Part shown: positions 1 to 11,268 of the stretch, piece by piece
Position numbering within the stretch: the first letter of the stretch is position 1
How the letters are laid out: every line of letters starts with the position of its first letter
Source of the DNA: Thermus brockianus
GTDB lineage: Bacteria > Deinococcota > Deinococci > Deinococcales > Thermaceae
NCBI RefSeq assembly: GCF_021462505.1
Contig: NZ_JAKEDV010000008.1
Coordinates: 31,265-95,264, forward strand
Length of the DNA: 64,000 nt
Direction: 5' to 3'
Position numbers and translations under genes: made by a program
The notes under the pieces: generated by a model
Database searches by the model: none
Seen by the model: only the letters and a program-made list of their open reading frames with translations
What the model was told of the DNA's origin: nothing

Positions 1-2586
1 GGCCCCTGGGGGCATGACGTCGGCGTCGGTGATGTCGCCGTCCCCGTTCGTGTCCACCCCCACGTAGACGGTACCGCCGGTGGGCACGCTGGTGGGTGCC
101 GTCTGGCTCCAGGTGGTGCCGTCCGTGGAGTAGAGCACGGCGCCGCTAAAGCCGGAGATGGTCGCCGAGACGCTCTGGAAGGTGGTGTAGGCGGGGATGG
201 GGTCGGAGATGATCACCTTTTTGAGGTTCCCGGTGCCGATGTTCTCGGCCCTGATGGTGTAGGTGAGGGTCTCGCCCGGGACGGCGTCCGCCTTGTCCAC
301 GGACTTGTTGAGCCTGAGCTCCCCGCCCACGATGGTGGTGGTTTCGGTGGCGGTGTCCGTGGCCTCGTAGGCGTTGTCGGGCGTGCCGGTGGTGACGTCG
401 CAGTTGGCCCTGACCGTCTTCACGTCCACCCGGCCCACGGGCTCGCCCGCCGGCACCGTGACGCGCACGTAAATGGTCGCCGTGCCGTCGTTCGGCCCCA
501 CGTACACGTCTGCCAGGCCGCCGTACCAGGTGGTGCCGTCGGTGGAGTACTGGTAGGTCCAGCCGTAGGCGCCGCCGCTACCGGAGATGTCGCAGTAGGC
601 GGGGGCGTTGGAGTTGTTGAGGAGGGTGTGGGTGTAGACGATGGTGCCTGGGCTCGTGACGGTGCCGGAGCGGTCGGGGTCCAGGCTGACCTGGGCTACC
701 AGGTTGACGTTCACCTGGCTGGCGACGGTATCCGACACTCCCGACAGGGTGGTGCTCGTGGCGGTGAAGGACACGGAGTTGGCGCCAGGCGCAGTCCCGG
801 CGGGCACCGTTACGGCGGCCACCACGCACTGCTTAGCTCCAGGGTTCAGCAGGTTGGTGTTCGTGATGGGCGCCCCATCGGGCGTGCCGTTGCAGTCCGG
901 GTCGGGGTAGAAGACCACGCTCCACCCCTGGGGAACTGCGGCTGTGAGGTTGTAAACGTCGGGGTTAGCCCCTGCGTTGTACACCTCCAGGGGGAAGTAC
1001 ACGGTCTGCTCGGGGTCGGCGGTTTGGGCGGCGGGGTTGTCGTTGTTGGCGTTGTTATCCCCGCTGTACCCCTTGGCAGCCAAGTCCACGGCGTAGCCAG
1101 GGAGGATATCGGTCACCCGATCCGTGGTGATGTCGGATTTGCTGGGGTCGTTGACGCTTGTGGCCTTGAGCTCCACCTTATAGGTGGTGGTGGCGCCGTC
1201 GGCCGGGTTTTCGTAGTACCCAGCGGGAAGCTGGCACTTAACCACCACGTTGAGGTCGGCGTTGGGCGCCAAGGGCCCCACGGGTCCAGAGATAGGAGTA
1301 GTGCCGTCTGCGGCGTAGAGTTGGCACGCGGTGCCCGTGGGGAAAGTGGAGTTTTGAAGCGTCAGCGCGAAGCTATCTGGAGCGTTGCCGTTGTTTCGCA
1401 CCACGTTGGTGAAGGTCACCGTTTGCCCAGCGTAGGCGCTCGGCACCACCTGGGTTTCGTTGCCCAAGGTGACGTTGCCAGGGTACCCTACCAAGGGCTG
1501 GTACTGGGCCGCTACGGTGTTGGTGGTGGTGTTGGTGGTCACGCTCCGGTCCTGGGTTCCATCGTTGAACCGGACGGTGGCGCTGTTGGCGTAGCTGGCA
1601 CCCGCCGGAGCGTTGGACGGCACCTGGGCGGCGAAGCTGAAGCTGTACTGGGCCCCTTGCGGGAAGAAGGCGCCGGTGTCCTCAAGGAGCATGCCGATTT
1701 TCTTGGTGCCATCTCCCGTGATGGGGAGGAGGGAGTTGGTGAGCGTGACCCAAGCGGTGCCGTTGTAGTAGACGTAGCGCACTGTGCCCGCCCCAGCGGT
1801 GCCTGTGGGCATGGCGCTCACAGTGAGGCCATTGGGGATGGTGTCCTCCACCAGGATGCCCGTCCTGGCCTGGCCGTCCACCGTGACGCTCACGCCGTAT
1901 GCGGCGCTACCGCCGGTGTTGGCGCCGGAGATGGTGTAGGTGATGGTGGCGCCGGGGGCCACGTTGCCGGAGGGCGAGGCGCTCTTGAAGGCGGTGAGGG
2001 CGGCGGCGGTGGTGGCTGAGGCCCGGGCCCAGTTGTCCGCGTCCGTGACGTTGGTGTTCCCCTGGGACTGCCCGGTCAGGTTGAGGTTGCCGTACTGCCC
2101 GTTTTGGGCTGTGGTGGGAATGGTGGCTGCCACGATCACGCAGGCCTGGGCGCCCATGGCCAGGGTGACGCTCGTCACCTGGACTTCGCCCGCATCCACG
2201 TTGCCGTTGCAGTTGGCGTCCAGGTAGATGCGGACGTTTTGCAGGTCAAAGTTGTCCTGCGTCCCCTGGACCGTGATCAGGCTGATGGTGTCGGTGCCGT
2301 TGCCGTTGTTGGTGACCGTGTACTGGAAGAGCACCTGGCCTCCGGGCAGGTTGGAGCGGGTTTGGCCCGGAGTTCCTTCGTTAGCCCCGTTTGGGGTAAT
2401 GGTGAAGGCGTAAACCTGCTGGACGATGGTGGTGACCAGGTTGGACGTGGTGGTCCTGGGCTGGCCCGCCGAGTCCACATAGCTGGCCGAGGCCTGGTTG
2501 GTGATGGCCGTCCCGGCGGGGGTCATGGCCAAGGCAAGGCCCAGGGCCATGAGCAGGGTAGCCACAAGATAGCGTCCTCTTATCAT
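1..2586 (-). CDS. DUF11-repeat surface protein, C-terminus cut by window edge
   Basis: About 862 codons are open from an ATG at 2586 to the left edge. The start has a strong Shine-Dalgarno (GAAGGAGGT) just upstream and is followed by a signal peptide of about 20 residues (MIRGRYLVATLLMALGLALA). The rest is Thr/Asn/Gly/Ala-rich beta-type sequence with repeated modules of about 100-150 residues. Typical lines are PGETLTYTIRAENIGTG and PGATITYTISGANTGGS, which match the DUF11 conserved-repeat family of bacterial cell-surface proteins. Calcium-like turns (DANCNGNVDAGEV, DTNGDGDITDADV) recur. It probably sits on the cell envelope as an adhesin or S-layer-associated protein; its ligand is unknown. 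The gene downstream of the 2600-3088 gene, it is probably cotranscribed with it. The C-terminus lies outside the window. Confidence 0.8.
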   Translation of the reverse strand, partial: MIRGRYLVATLLMALGLALAMTPAGTAITNQASASYVDSAGQPRTTTSNLVTTIVQQVYAFTITPNGANEGTPGQTRSNLPGGQVLFQYTVTNNGNGTDTISLITVQGTQDNFDLQNVRIYLDANCNGNVDAGEVQVTSVTLAMGAQACVIVAATIPTTAQNGQYGNLNLTGQSQGNTNVTDADNWARASATTAAALTAFKSASPSGNVAPGATITYTISGANTGGSAAYGVSVTVDGQARTGILVEDTIPNGLTVSAMPTGTAGAGTVRYVYYNGTAWVTLTNSLLPITGDGTKKIGMLLEDTGAFFPQGAQYSFSFAAQVPSNAPAGASYANSATVRFNDGTQDRSVTTNTTTNTVAAQYQPLVGYPGNVTLGNETQVVPSAYAGQTVTFTNVVRNNGNAPDSFALTLQNSTFPTGTACQLYAADGTTPISGPVGPLAPNADLNVVVKCQLPAGYYENPADGATTTYKVELKATSVNDPSKSDITTDRVTDILPGYAVDLAAKGYSGDNNANNDNPAAQTADPEQTVYFPLEVYNAGANPDVYNLTAAVPQGWSVVFYPDPDCNGTPDGAPITNTNLLNPGAKQCVVAAVTVPAGTAPGANSVSFTATSTTLSGVSDTVASQVNVNLVAQVSLDPDRSGTVTSPGTIVYTHTLLNNSNAPAYCDISGSGGAYGWTYQYSTDGTTWYGGLADVYVGPNDGTATIYVRVTVPAGEPVGRVDVKTVRANCDVTTGTPDNAYEATDTATETTTIVGGELRLNKSVDKADAVPGETLTYTIRAENIGTGNLKKVIISDPIPAYTTFQSVSATISGFSGAVLYSTDGTTWSQTAPTSVPTGGTVYVGVDTNGDGDITDADVMPPGA

Positions 2587-2599
2587 CGTTAAACCTCCT

Positions 2600-3088
2600 T
2601 CACTTGACCGCGGTGCGCATGGACACCTGAACCTTTGCGCCTTTGGGTAGCTCGGGTAGGAGCCACCGCACGTGCGTGTACTCTTCTGGCCTCACTTCCA
2701 CCTCCTTTTCCACCTCCTTGCCGTTTTCCACCACCCGGACCCGCTTCTTCAGGGGTGGGAAGCCGAAGGTCTTGCCCCCGTCAAAGCTGAACTCCGGGCG
2801 GATGGTGGACCCGTTCAGGGCGAGGGGCCTGGCGCTCCCGTCCAGGTAGTAGGTCTCCTTGGGGACAGGGATGACCAGGGCCACCTGGCGCAAAGGGCCT
2901 TGGGAGCGGTTCTCCGCCGCCAAGCGCCACTCCAGGACGTCCCCGGGTTTGACGGCCACGGGGTTTTCCTCGTAGACCTCCTTGCCTTCCACTACCCGTA
3001 CCATGTAGGGCCGCAGGTCCAGGCTGAGGGCCTGAGCGAGGGCTATCAGGAGGGCCAGGAAACCGAGCCAGATCCAGGGTCGCCGCAT
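2600..3088 (-). CDS. Small exported protein related to DUF11 domains
   Basis: A 162-residue protein with an N-terminal signal sequence (MRRPWIWLGFLALLIALAQA). The mature part reads as a single beta-sandwich module: 'AVKPGDVLEWRLAAENRS', then a promised dissociation of pairs of strands, with a conserved-looking 'EYTHVRWLLPELPKGAKV' near the C-terminus, as seen in DUF11-like proteins. It ends 13 bases before the start of the large DUF11 protein and is on the same strand, so the two are probably one operon and may assemble together on the cell surface. The start is the first ATG after a purine-rich GGGGGTGG. No enzymatic motif is visible and the exact role is unknown. Confidence 0.7.
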   Translation of the reverse strand: MRRPWIWLGFLALLIALAQALSLDLRPYMVRVVEGKEVYEENPVAVKPGDVLEWRLAAENRSQGPLRQVALVIPVPKETYYLDGSARPLALNGSTIRPEFSFDGGKTFGFPPLKKRVRVVENGKEVEKEVEVRPEEYTHVRWLLPELPKGAKVQVSMRTAVK

Positions 3089-3176
3089 ATACCACCCCCG
3101 TACGGCAGGGTAGGGGGTCCATGTGAAAGACTTGTGAAAGGGGGGAAGAAACCTCCCCGCCCTTTTGGGGATGCTC

Positions 3177-5740
<2,564 letters not shown>

Positions 5741-5783
5741 GGGAGGAGCTTACCCCATGGGAAGGGGAGGATTGCGGGGCGGG

Positions 5784-6112
5784 CTACAGGCCAAGGAGAC
5801 GGCGTAGGCGTAGCTCCACCTGGAGGGCATCCTCCGGGGCCAGCTTGCCTAGAGCGCCCCGCACCAGGCCGTGGTCCAGGGTGAAGAGCTTAAAGCGGAC
5901 CACCGAGGGAACCGGCAAGCCCGCCGCTTCTAGGTCTTGGATGGGCCAGTCTAGGGGCCATGGGGCGTGGCGCTTGCTGGTGATCATCGCCATGACCGAG
6001 GCGTTTGGAACCATCCAGGTTGGGACAGCACCAAAGCCGGCCGATGTTTGGCCCTTCTCTGATCGGTAAACGGGAAGGGGACCCGGACCACCGTGTAGCG
6101 TTCAAAGGTCAC
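5784..6112 (-). pseudogene. PemK/MazF-family toxin, frameshifted
   Basis: The 5' part starts at a GTG (6110-6112) overlapping the antitoxin stop by 11 bases and reads VTFERYTVVRVPFPFTD, then QRRAKHRPALVLS: the beta-hairpin and RPALVLS motif of PemK/MazF endoribonucleases. After about 42 codons this frame stops at 5984-5986. The family-like C-terminal half continues in another frame (VMAMITSKRH, PSVVRFKLFTLDHGLV, LRRLLGL) to a stop at 5784. Joining the halves needs a one-base gain near the codons for LSQPG. Intact members are single proteins of about 110 residues. So the toxin is probably dead, unless the shift is a sequencing error or is bypassed. Confidence 0.8.
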
Positions 6113-6332
6113 GATAGGCTTCCTCGTCCTCGGGGCTAGCCCACTCGCTAAGGGTGGCCTCCAGGGACCTGAGGTAAGCCAGGTCCGAAGGAGAAAGCTT
6201 GCGTAGACGAAGAGAGCCGTCCGCTTCCAGCTCCATAAGGAGCAGATCCCCTGGTTTTAGGCCCAAGGCCTGCCGCAGGGTTTTGGGTATCGTGGCCTGG
6301 CCCTTGGAGGAGATCCGCGCGATGACTGCCAT
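6102..6332 (-). CDS. AbrB/MazE-type antitoxin
   Basis: A 76-residue protein beginning MAVIARISSKGQATIPK, the SpoVT/AbrB swapped-hairpin DNA-binding fold used by MazE-like antitoxins, followed by LRQALGLKPGDLLLMEL. The acidic C-terminus (EWASPEDEEAYRDL) is the usual toxin-binding tail. An upstream ATG at 6380 would add 16 residues unlike the family, so the start at 6332 is preferred. It overlaps the downstream toxin gene by 11 bases, the normal coupled arrangement. The antitoxin looks intact although its toxin is frameshifted. The pair sits in the middle of the carotenoid operon, between the glycosyltransferase and crtI. Confidence 0.85.
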   Translation of the reverse strand: MAVIARISSKGQATIPKTLRQALGLKPGDLLLMELEADGSLRLRKLSPSDLAYLRSLEATLSEWASPEDEEAYRDL

Positions 6333-6422
6333 GGCTCCATGGTAGCAGGAAGCGGTATTTCTGGGCGGTGAACCCCTCACGCCGCCCGATGGGGTTGCCT
6401 TGCCGCCCTTTATCCCCTCCTC

Positions 6423-7454
6423 CTAGGGCAAGACCCGCCCCTTCCACCGCTTCCCCGGCAGGAGAGCCCGGAGGTAGGCGGGGAGGAGGAGGAGGGGGGC
6501 CAGGGGGGCGAGGAGGGCGGCGAGGAGGGGGCCCTTGGTGGCCGCCTGGACCAGGGTCCTTTCCAGAAGCCCTAAAAGGCCAAGCTCAATGCGCCCAAAG
6601 GCCCAGGGAAGGGTGTAAAGGGCCAGGTGGTAGAACCAGGACCCGAGGAGGATGGCGGGGTTTTTCAGGTGGATTTCCAGGAAGTTCTTGCCAAACCCCG
6701 CCACCACCTCCCCGTAGCCCCGGTACATCCGGGCGGAGAAGAGCTCCACCCCCAGGAAGAGCCCGTAGCGCCTCGCCCTCCGGGCCAGGGCCACGTCCTC
6801 CAGGACCTCGGCCCGCACCCCTTCATGCCCCCCAAGGGCGAAGTAGGCCTCCCGGCGGAAGGCCAGGACCTGGCCGTTCGCCACCCGCAGGGCCTCGAGC
6901 CCGGGGTGGGGCAGGAAGGAGAAGAGCCCCCCCATGACGAAGGGTACCGTGGCGAGGACTAGGGGGTTTTGCCCGGCCTCCTGCCGGGGCAGGGCCGAGA
7001 CCGCCTCCCGCCCCTCGAGGGCGGCGAGGAGCCCCCCCAGGGCTCCTTCCTCCCAGCGCACGTCGGCATCGGTGAAGACCAGGACCTCCCCCCGCGCCGC
7101 CTGGGCCAGTTGCCAGCAGGCCCAGTTCTTCCCCGTCCAGCCCGGGGGCGGGGGCTCCCCCTGGAGGAGGCGGAAGCCCAGGCGGTCCCCGGCTAGGGCC
7201 AGGGCCACCTCCGCCGTGCCGTCCTCGGAGCCGTCGTCCAAGACCAGGACCTCGAGGGCCCCCTGCCGGAGGAGGGCGGGGAGGGTGCGCCTTAGGTTTT
7301 CCGCCTCGTTCCGGGCCGGGACCAGGAGGGAGGCGGTGGGCCTTTTGGGGGTGGGCCTGGGGGAAAGCCTGGGGAAGGCAAGGAGGTTGTAGACGAGGGC
7401 AAGCCACCTCAGGAGGAGGAAGAGGAAGACCCCGAAGAAGAAGTCCCCCGTCAT
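6423..7454 (-). CDS. Family 2 glycosyltransferase (carotenoid glucosylation)
   Basis: A 343-residue GT-A enzyme. Residues 1-25 form an N-terminal membrane anchor, and [19 protein letters not shown] opens the nucleotide-sugar domain. DDGSEDGT and DADV (near residue 126) are the UDP-sugar/metal positions, and [13 protein letters not shown] is the acceptor/catalytic acidic motif. Two hydrophobic stretches at the C-terminus ([19 protein letters not shown]) indicate membrane association. Thermus makes thermozeaxanthins, which are glucosylated and acylated zeaxanthins; the place directly after the acyltransferase (ATGA overlap) suggests that this enzyme adds the glucose. The role is inferred from context, not from a diagnostic residue. 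Confidence 0.85.
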   Translation of the reverse strand: MTGDFFFGVFLFLLLRWLALVYNLLAFPRLSPRPTPKRPTASLLVPARNEAENLRRTLPALLRQGALEVLVLDDGSEDGTAEVALALAGDRLGFRLLQGEPPPPGWTGKNWACWQLAQAARGEVLVFTDADVRWEEGALGGLLAALEGREAVSALPRQEAGQNPLVLATVPFVMGGLFSFLPHPGLEALRVANGQVLAFRREAYFALGGHEGVRAEVLEDVALARRARRYGLFLGVELFSARMYRGYGEVVAGFGKNFLEIHLKNPAILLGSWFYHLALYTLPWAFGRIELGLLGLLERTLVQAATKGPLLAALLAPLAPLLLLPAYLRALLPGKRWKGRVLP

Positions 7455-8110
7455 CGCCTTAGGGCCTCCACCAGGGGGCGCACCCGCTCCTCCAGGCTCC
7501 TTCTCCCCCTCAAGACCTCCCGGAAGCCCTCCGGCACCGCCCGGGGGTGCGTACTGGCCAGGATCCCGTCCAGCTCCGCCAAAAGCCCGCCCAAGGCCCC
7601 TGGGAGGTCCCCTTCCGGGGGCAAGGGGCTTCCCACGAGGAGGAAGGCCTCGGGGTGCTCAAACCCCCTCAAGGCCACCCGGGCGGCCACGGGGAGGAGC
7701 CGCACCCCCGCCTTCCGGGCAAGCCATGCGGCCCCTGGGCGCAAGGGGCCCAGGGGCCCGGGATAGCGCAGGGCCCCCTCGGGGAAGACCCCCACCCACG
7801 CCCCCTGCCCAAGCCGCCTTAGGGCCTCCCGCACCCGGCCCGCCGGAAGGGCCCCCGCCAGGGCCAGAACAGGGAAGGCCTTCAGGTTCTCCTCCGCCAC
7901 CAGGAGGCTTGTGGGCCTCCCCCCAAGCCTTCCCAGGAGCCAGACCAGGTGCCCGTCAAAGAAGCTGTGGTGGTTCATGGCCAGGACCAGGGGCTCCTCG
8001 GGGAGGTGCCCCTTCAGGTACACCCCCCGGAGGCTTCCCTTGAGGCTCAGGAGGAGGAAGCCTTCCACGAAGGCCTTGAGGAGCCGGGCGAAGGGGCGCT
8101 CGGGGTCCAT
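7451..8110 (-). CDS. PlsC-like acyltransferase (thermozeaxanthin acylation)
   Basis: A 219-residue 1-acylglycerol-3-phosphate acyltransferase-fold protein. NHHSFFDGH (residues 46-54) is the catalytic HX4D motif and [11 protein letters not shown] near 108-118 is the acyl-acceptor FPEG motif. The start is the ATG at 8110, which overlaps the cyclase stop by one base (TGATG); the longer open frame upstream only shadows the cyclase. It lies between lycopene cyclase and the glycosyltransferase, so it most likely attaches the branched fatty acid to the glucose of thermozeaxanthin. A phospholipid role cannot be excluded by sequence alone. Confidence 0.85.
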   Translation of the reverse strand: MDPERPFARLLKAFVEGFLLLSLKGSLRGVYLKGHLPEEPLVLAMNHHSFFDGHLVWLLGRLGGRPTSLLVAEENLKAFPVLALAGALPAGRVREALRRLGQGAWVGVFPEGALRYPGPLGPLRPGAAWLARKAGVRLLPVAARVALRGFEHPEAFLLVGSPLPPEGDLPGALGGLLAELDGILASTHPRAVPEGFREVLRGRRSLEERVRPLVEALRR

Positions 8111-8808
8111 CACCGTAGGCGCCTCAGGGCCTCGGGGTGCCAGGCCAGGAGGAGGCCCTGCACCACCGCCAGGTTGGTGGCGAGGAAGAAGACCATCTCC
8201 TCCAAGGGGAGGCCGAAGGCCTTGGGCCCCAGGGTGTACTCGGGGGCGATCCACCAGATGCCGGCCCGGATGGCGTAGAGGTCGGCGAGCCAAAGGTAGA
8301 GGGTGGGGAGGCCCACCCCAAGGAGGAGGGCCCGCCGCCACCCGAAGAGGAGGTCCCCCCCAAAGGCCCACTGCAGGAGGAAGACGGGGGCGAAGTAGGC
8401 CAGGATGAGGCCTAGGTACAGGGCCTTCCCCCCAAGGGCGAGGAGGAGGACGCCGAGGGCCGTAAGGAGGAGAAAGGCCCCGCCCCCTACTACCCGGAAG
8501 ACCCCCGGCCCCGGGGGTGGGGGAGGCCCGGCCACCCGGAGGAGGAAGGCCCCGGTGAGGAGGGGCTGGAGGACGAAGAAGAGGTACTCCTCCAGGGGCA
8601 CGTACCCGATCCGAAGGAGGACCCGCCCCTCGGGGTAGCCCCACACCCCCCGCCAGACCAGGTAGTTGTCCCAAGGGGTGGTGTAGAGGAGGGCGATTGC
8701 GGGCAGGAGGAGGTAGGCCCATAGCCTGGGCGGCCTGGGCCTCGCCCCAAGGAGGAGAAGGAGGAGGGGGGGCAGGATGAAGACCAGGTGGAACTCCAGG
8801 TAGGTCAT
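8110..8808 (-). CDS. Lycopene cyclase, fused CrtYc-CrtYd membrane type
   Basis: A 232-residue integral membrane protein with seven or so hydrophobic segments. It has two copies of the lycopene-cyclase domain. The first has PWDNYLV at 45-51 and PLEEYLFF at 71-78; the second has IWWIAPEYTLG near 184-194 and PLEEMVFF at 201-208. The PxE(E/D) glutamates are the conserved residues of the heterodimeric bacterial and fused archaeal/fungal cyclases. It should make the beta rings of beta-carotene, the substrate of the P450 upstream. It overlaps the P450 gene by four bases and the acyltransferase by one. Confidence 0.88.
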   Translation of the reverse strand: MTYLEFHLVFILPPLLLLLLGARPRPPRLWAYLLLPAIALLYTTPWDNYLVWRGVWGYPEGRVLLRIGYVPLEEYLFFVLQPLLTGAFLLRVAGPPPPPGPGVFRVVGGGAFLLLTALGVLLLALGGKALYLGLILAYFAPVFLLQWAFGGDLLFGWRRALLLGVGLPTLYLWLADLYAIRAGIWWIAPEYTLGPKAFGLPLEEMVFFLATNLAVVQGLLLAWHPEALRRLR

Positions 8809-9968
8809 GCCGCCTCCAGGCGGGCGGGAAGCCCTCCCTCGGGCCAGAGGGTCACCCCGGCGTGGACCCGGGGCTTGGGAAGGGGGCCTAGGCGGAAGCG
8901 GCGGAAGAAGACCCCTAGCGTCACCTCCCCCTCCAGGAGGGCGAAGTCCCGCCCCAGGCAGAGCCTTTGCCCAAAGCCAAAGGGGAAGTAGCGGCCGCTT
9001 GGGGTGCCTGGGGTTTCCAGGAAGCGGCCAGGCCGGAAGGCTTCCCCCTCGGGGAAGTGGAGGCGGTGGGTCACGTAGGGGGAGAGGACCACCGTGGTCC
9101 CCGCCTCCACCCTTTCCCCCAAGAGGTCTAAGGGAGCTTCCGCCTTGCGGGTGAGGACCCAGGCGGGGGGGTAGAGCCTAAGGGCCTCCTGGAAGGCGGA
9201 GAGGGCAAAGGCGGGGTCCTCCGCCACCCGGGCCTGGTCCGAGGGGTGTTGCGAGAGGAGGTAGAGGGCCCAGGTGAGGGCGCTGGCCGTGGTCTCGTGC
9301 CCGGCGATGAGGAGGGTCTTGGCCTCCGCCAGGGCCCTCTCCCGGGGCAGGCGGGCGAGGGGAGGGTGTTGGATGAGCCCTTCCGCCTCCCGCTCCAGGG
9401 CCCGCTTGTGCCGGAGGAAGGCCCCTTCCACCAGGAGGTTAAGCCGGGTAAAGGGGTTTCGCATCCTGGCCACCACCCGCTCCAGGGCCCGCAGGGCGGC
9501 CTCCGCCAGGGTTTCCGGCAGGGGCCTATCCCAAAGGGCCCTTCCCAGAAGGCGCAGGGAGAGGGATAGCATCTCCCGGGCCAGGTCCCGCATCTCCCCC
9601 GGCCGCCAGCGGGCGAAGAAGGCTTCCGCCTCCTCCTGAAAGAGGGGGGCGTAGGCCCGGACCGCCCTGGGGAGGAAGGGGTCTTTCAGGGTTTTCCGGG
9701 CCTCCTTCCAGGAAGGGCCGAAGTCCGCGAGGAGGCCCTGCCCCGTGAGGCGGGCGAGCTCCCGGTACTGGAAGGTGGCCTTGCTCTCCAGGCCCAGGAG
9801 GACCGCCTCTACCCCCTCGGGGTCAAAGACCAGGTGGAGGGGCATGCCGGGGAGGGGAAGCCTTAGGCGGGGGTGCCGCTCCCCCCAGGCGAGGAGGGTT
9901 TCCAGGGGGTCGTCCCGGAGGCGCCTTAGGTCGGGGAGGGCCTCCTTCAGGTCCAAGGTGGCGGTCAT
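8805..9968 (-). CDS. Cytochrome P450 CYP175A1-like beta-carotene hydroxylase
   Basis: A 387-residue P450, close in length to Thermus CYP175A1, which hydroxylates beta-carotene to zeaxanthin. Seen: I-helix AGHETT (222-227), K-helix EALR (261-264), and the haem loop FPFGFGQRLCLGRDFA with Cys337 as ligand. The HPP-LPRERAL stretch and the C-terminal half closely resemble CYP175A1 as I remember it, while the N-terminal third differs, so this is an orthologue from another species. The start chosen is the ATG at 9968; open sequence upstream is a shadow of phr. Electrons must come from ferredoxin/reductase genes not in the window. Confidence 0.92.
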   Translation of the reverse strand: MTATLDLKEALPDLRRLRDDPLETLLAWGERHPRLRLPLPGMPLHLVFDPEGVEAVLLGLESKATFQYRELARLTGQGLLADFGPSWKEARKTLKDPFLPRAVRAYAPLFQEEAEAFFARWRPGEMRDLAREMLSLSLRLLGRALWDRPLPETLAEAALRALERVVARMRNPFTRLNLLVEGAFLRHKRALEREAEGLIQHPPLARLPRERALAEAKTLLIAGHETTASALTWALYLLSQHPSDQARVAEDPAFALSAFQEALRLYPPAWVLTRKAEAPLDLLGERVEAGTTVVLSPYVTHRLHFPEGEAFRPGRFLETPGTPSGRYFPFGFGQRLCLGRDFALLEGEVTLGVFFRRFRLGPLPKPRVHAGVTLWPEGGLPARLEAA

Positions 9969-10011
9969 GGTTAGAGAATACCCGGGGAAGGGGGGCCTTC
10001 TCCCGCCTGGG

Positions 10012-11268
10012 CTACCCTTTCGCCAAGGCCTGGGCCAAGGAGAGGTAGCGGCGCCTGGCCGCCACAAGGTCCACCACGGGGTCCTTGGGCTCGTAGGAGG
10101 CGTACTCGGGGGCGAAGCGGCGGAGCCAAGCCCCCTCGGGGTCGTGCCGCTTTCCCTGTTCCACCAGGTTGAAGACCCGGAAGTAGGGGGCGGCGTCCAC
10201 CCCAAGCCCCCCGGCCCACTGCCAGCCCTGGAGGTTTTGGGCCGTGTCCCCGTCCAGGAGGAGGGCCTTGAAGGCGGCCTCCGCCTTCCGCCAGGGGAGG
10301 AGGAGGTACTTCACGGCAAACTGGGCCACGCACATCCGGGCCCGATTGGAGAGGAAGCCCGTGGCCCTGAGTTCCCGCATGGCGGCGTCCACCAGGGGGA
10401 CGCCCGTCCGTCCCTCTAGCCAGGCGGCAAAGAGCGCCTCGTCCTCGTTCCAGGGGAGGGCCTCCCACCGGGAGTCTAGGGCCCTTTCCCGCATCTCGGG
10501 GAAGTGGTAGAGGAGGTGGTAGGAGAAGTCCCGCCAAAGGAGCTCGTCCACCCACTTCTCCGCCCCCCTTCCCCCCCGCCTTAGGGCCTCCCAGGCGGCG
10601 AGGCGGGGGGAGAGGACCCCCAGGGTGAAGTAGGGGGAGAGCCTCGAGCCTCCTTCCCCGTCCAGCCGGTCCCGCTCCTCGGCGTAGCGGGGAAGCTTTT
10701 CCTCCAAGAAGGCCTGGAGCCGGCCAAGGGCCGCCTCTTCCCCGGGCTCGGGAAGGGGCACGTTGGGGGTTTCCCTGGGGAGGTCCCCCTCCTCCGGGGC
10801 CTTTGGCAGGGCCTCGGGGGCGGGCAGGGGAAGGCCCACCCCTTGGAAGTGCCGCCGGAAGGGGGTGTAGACCCGGTAACCCCGGGGAAGGTCGGGGGGG
10901 ATGAGGTGGGGAGCGGGGAGGAGGTGAAGGGGAACGCCTAAGGCCTCCCGCACCCGCTCGTCCCGGTGGCGGCCGTAGGGGGTGTAGCTCTTTAGGGCGT
11001 AGACCGCCTGCGCCCGGAGCGCCCTCGCCGCCTCGGGCACCCTCTCCCAAGGGGGGCCTTCCAGGACCCAAAGCGCCCCGCCCCGCCTCCGGTAGGCCTC
11101 CCGCAGGGCCCGGACGTTTTCCAGAAACCAGGCCCGGCGCCGAGGGGTGGTCTTGAGGTTGTTGGGGTCCAGGACCACGAGGCCCACCACGGGGCCTTCC
11201 TCCAGGGCCTTCAGGAGGGCCGGGTGGTCGTGCAGGCGGAGGTCCGCCCGGTGCCAGACGAGGCGCAT
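10012..11268 (-). CDS. phr: Deoxyribodipyrimidine photolyase
   Basis: A light-driven DNA repair flavoprotein of 418 residues, similar in length to the Thermus enzyme. The N-terminal antenna domain starts LVWHRADLRLHDHPAL. The FAD domain carries DGEGGSRLSPYFTLGVLSPR, WVDELLWRDFSYHLLYHFP, and the C-terminal FAD-binding signature LQGWQWAGGLGVDAAPYFR and FNLVEQGKRHDPEGAW. The ATG at 11268 overlaps the crtB stop by one base (TGATG), so production is coupled to phytoene synthase and both are expected to be light-induced. A 43-base gap separates it from the P450. Sequence type suggests a cyclobutane pyrimidine dimer (class I) enzyme. Confidence 0.94.
   Translation of the reverse strand: MRLVWHRADLRLHDHPALLKALEEGPVVGLVVLDPNNLKTTPRRRAWFLENVRALREAYRRRGGALWVLEGPPWERVPEAARALRAQAVYALKSYTPYGRHRDERVREALGVPLHLLPAPHLIPPDLPRGYRVYTPFRRHFQGVGLPLPAPEALPKAPEEGDLPRETPNVPLPEPGEEAALGRLQAFLEEKLPRYAEERDRLDGEGGSRLSPYFTLGVLSPRLAAWEALRRGGRGAEKWVDELLWRDFSYHLLYHFPEMRERALDSRWEALPWNEDEALFAAWLEGRTGVPLVDAAMRELRATGFLSNRARMCVAQFAVKYLLLPWRKAEAAFKALLLDGDTAQNLQGWQWAGGLGVDAAPYFRVFNLVEQGKRHDPEGAWLRRFAPEYASYEPKDPVVDLVAARRRYLSLAQALAKG

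Noticed and set aside
628-2019. Long plus-strand open frame of 463 codons
   Set aside because: It lies fully inside the minus-strand DUF11 gene; the product is low-complexity Gly/Val/His without domain features, while the opposite frame has a signal peptide and family repeats.
5890-6105. 71-codon frame overlapping the toxin gene
   Set aside because: It reads a third frame and shows no toxin motif; the family residues lie in the two other frames.
8111-8722. Upstream extension of the acyltransferase frame
   Set aside because: Those codons lie within the cyclase gene in another frame and read as Pro/Gly/Arg-rich noise; the ATG at 8110 matches the family start.
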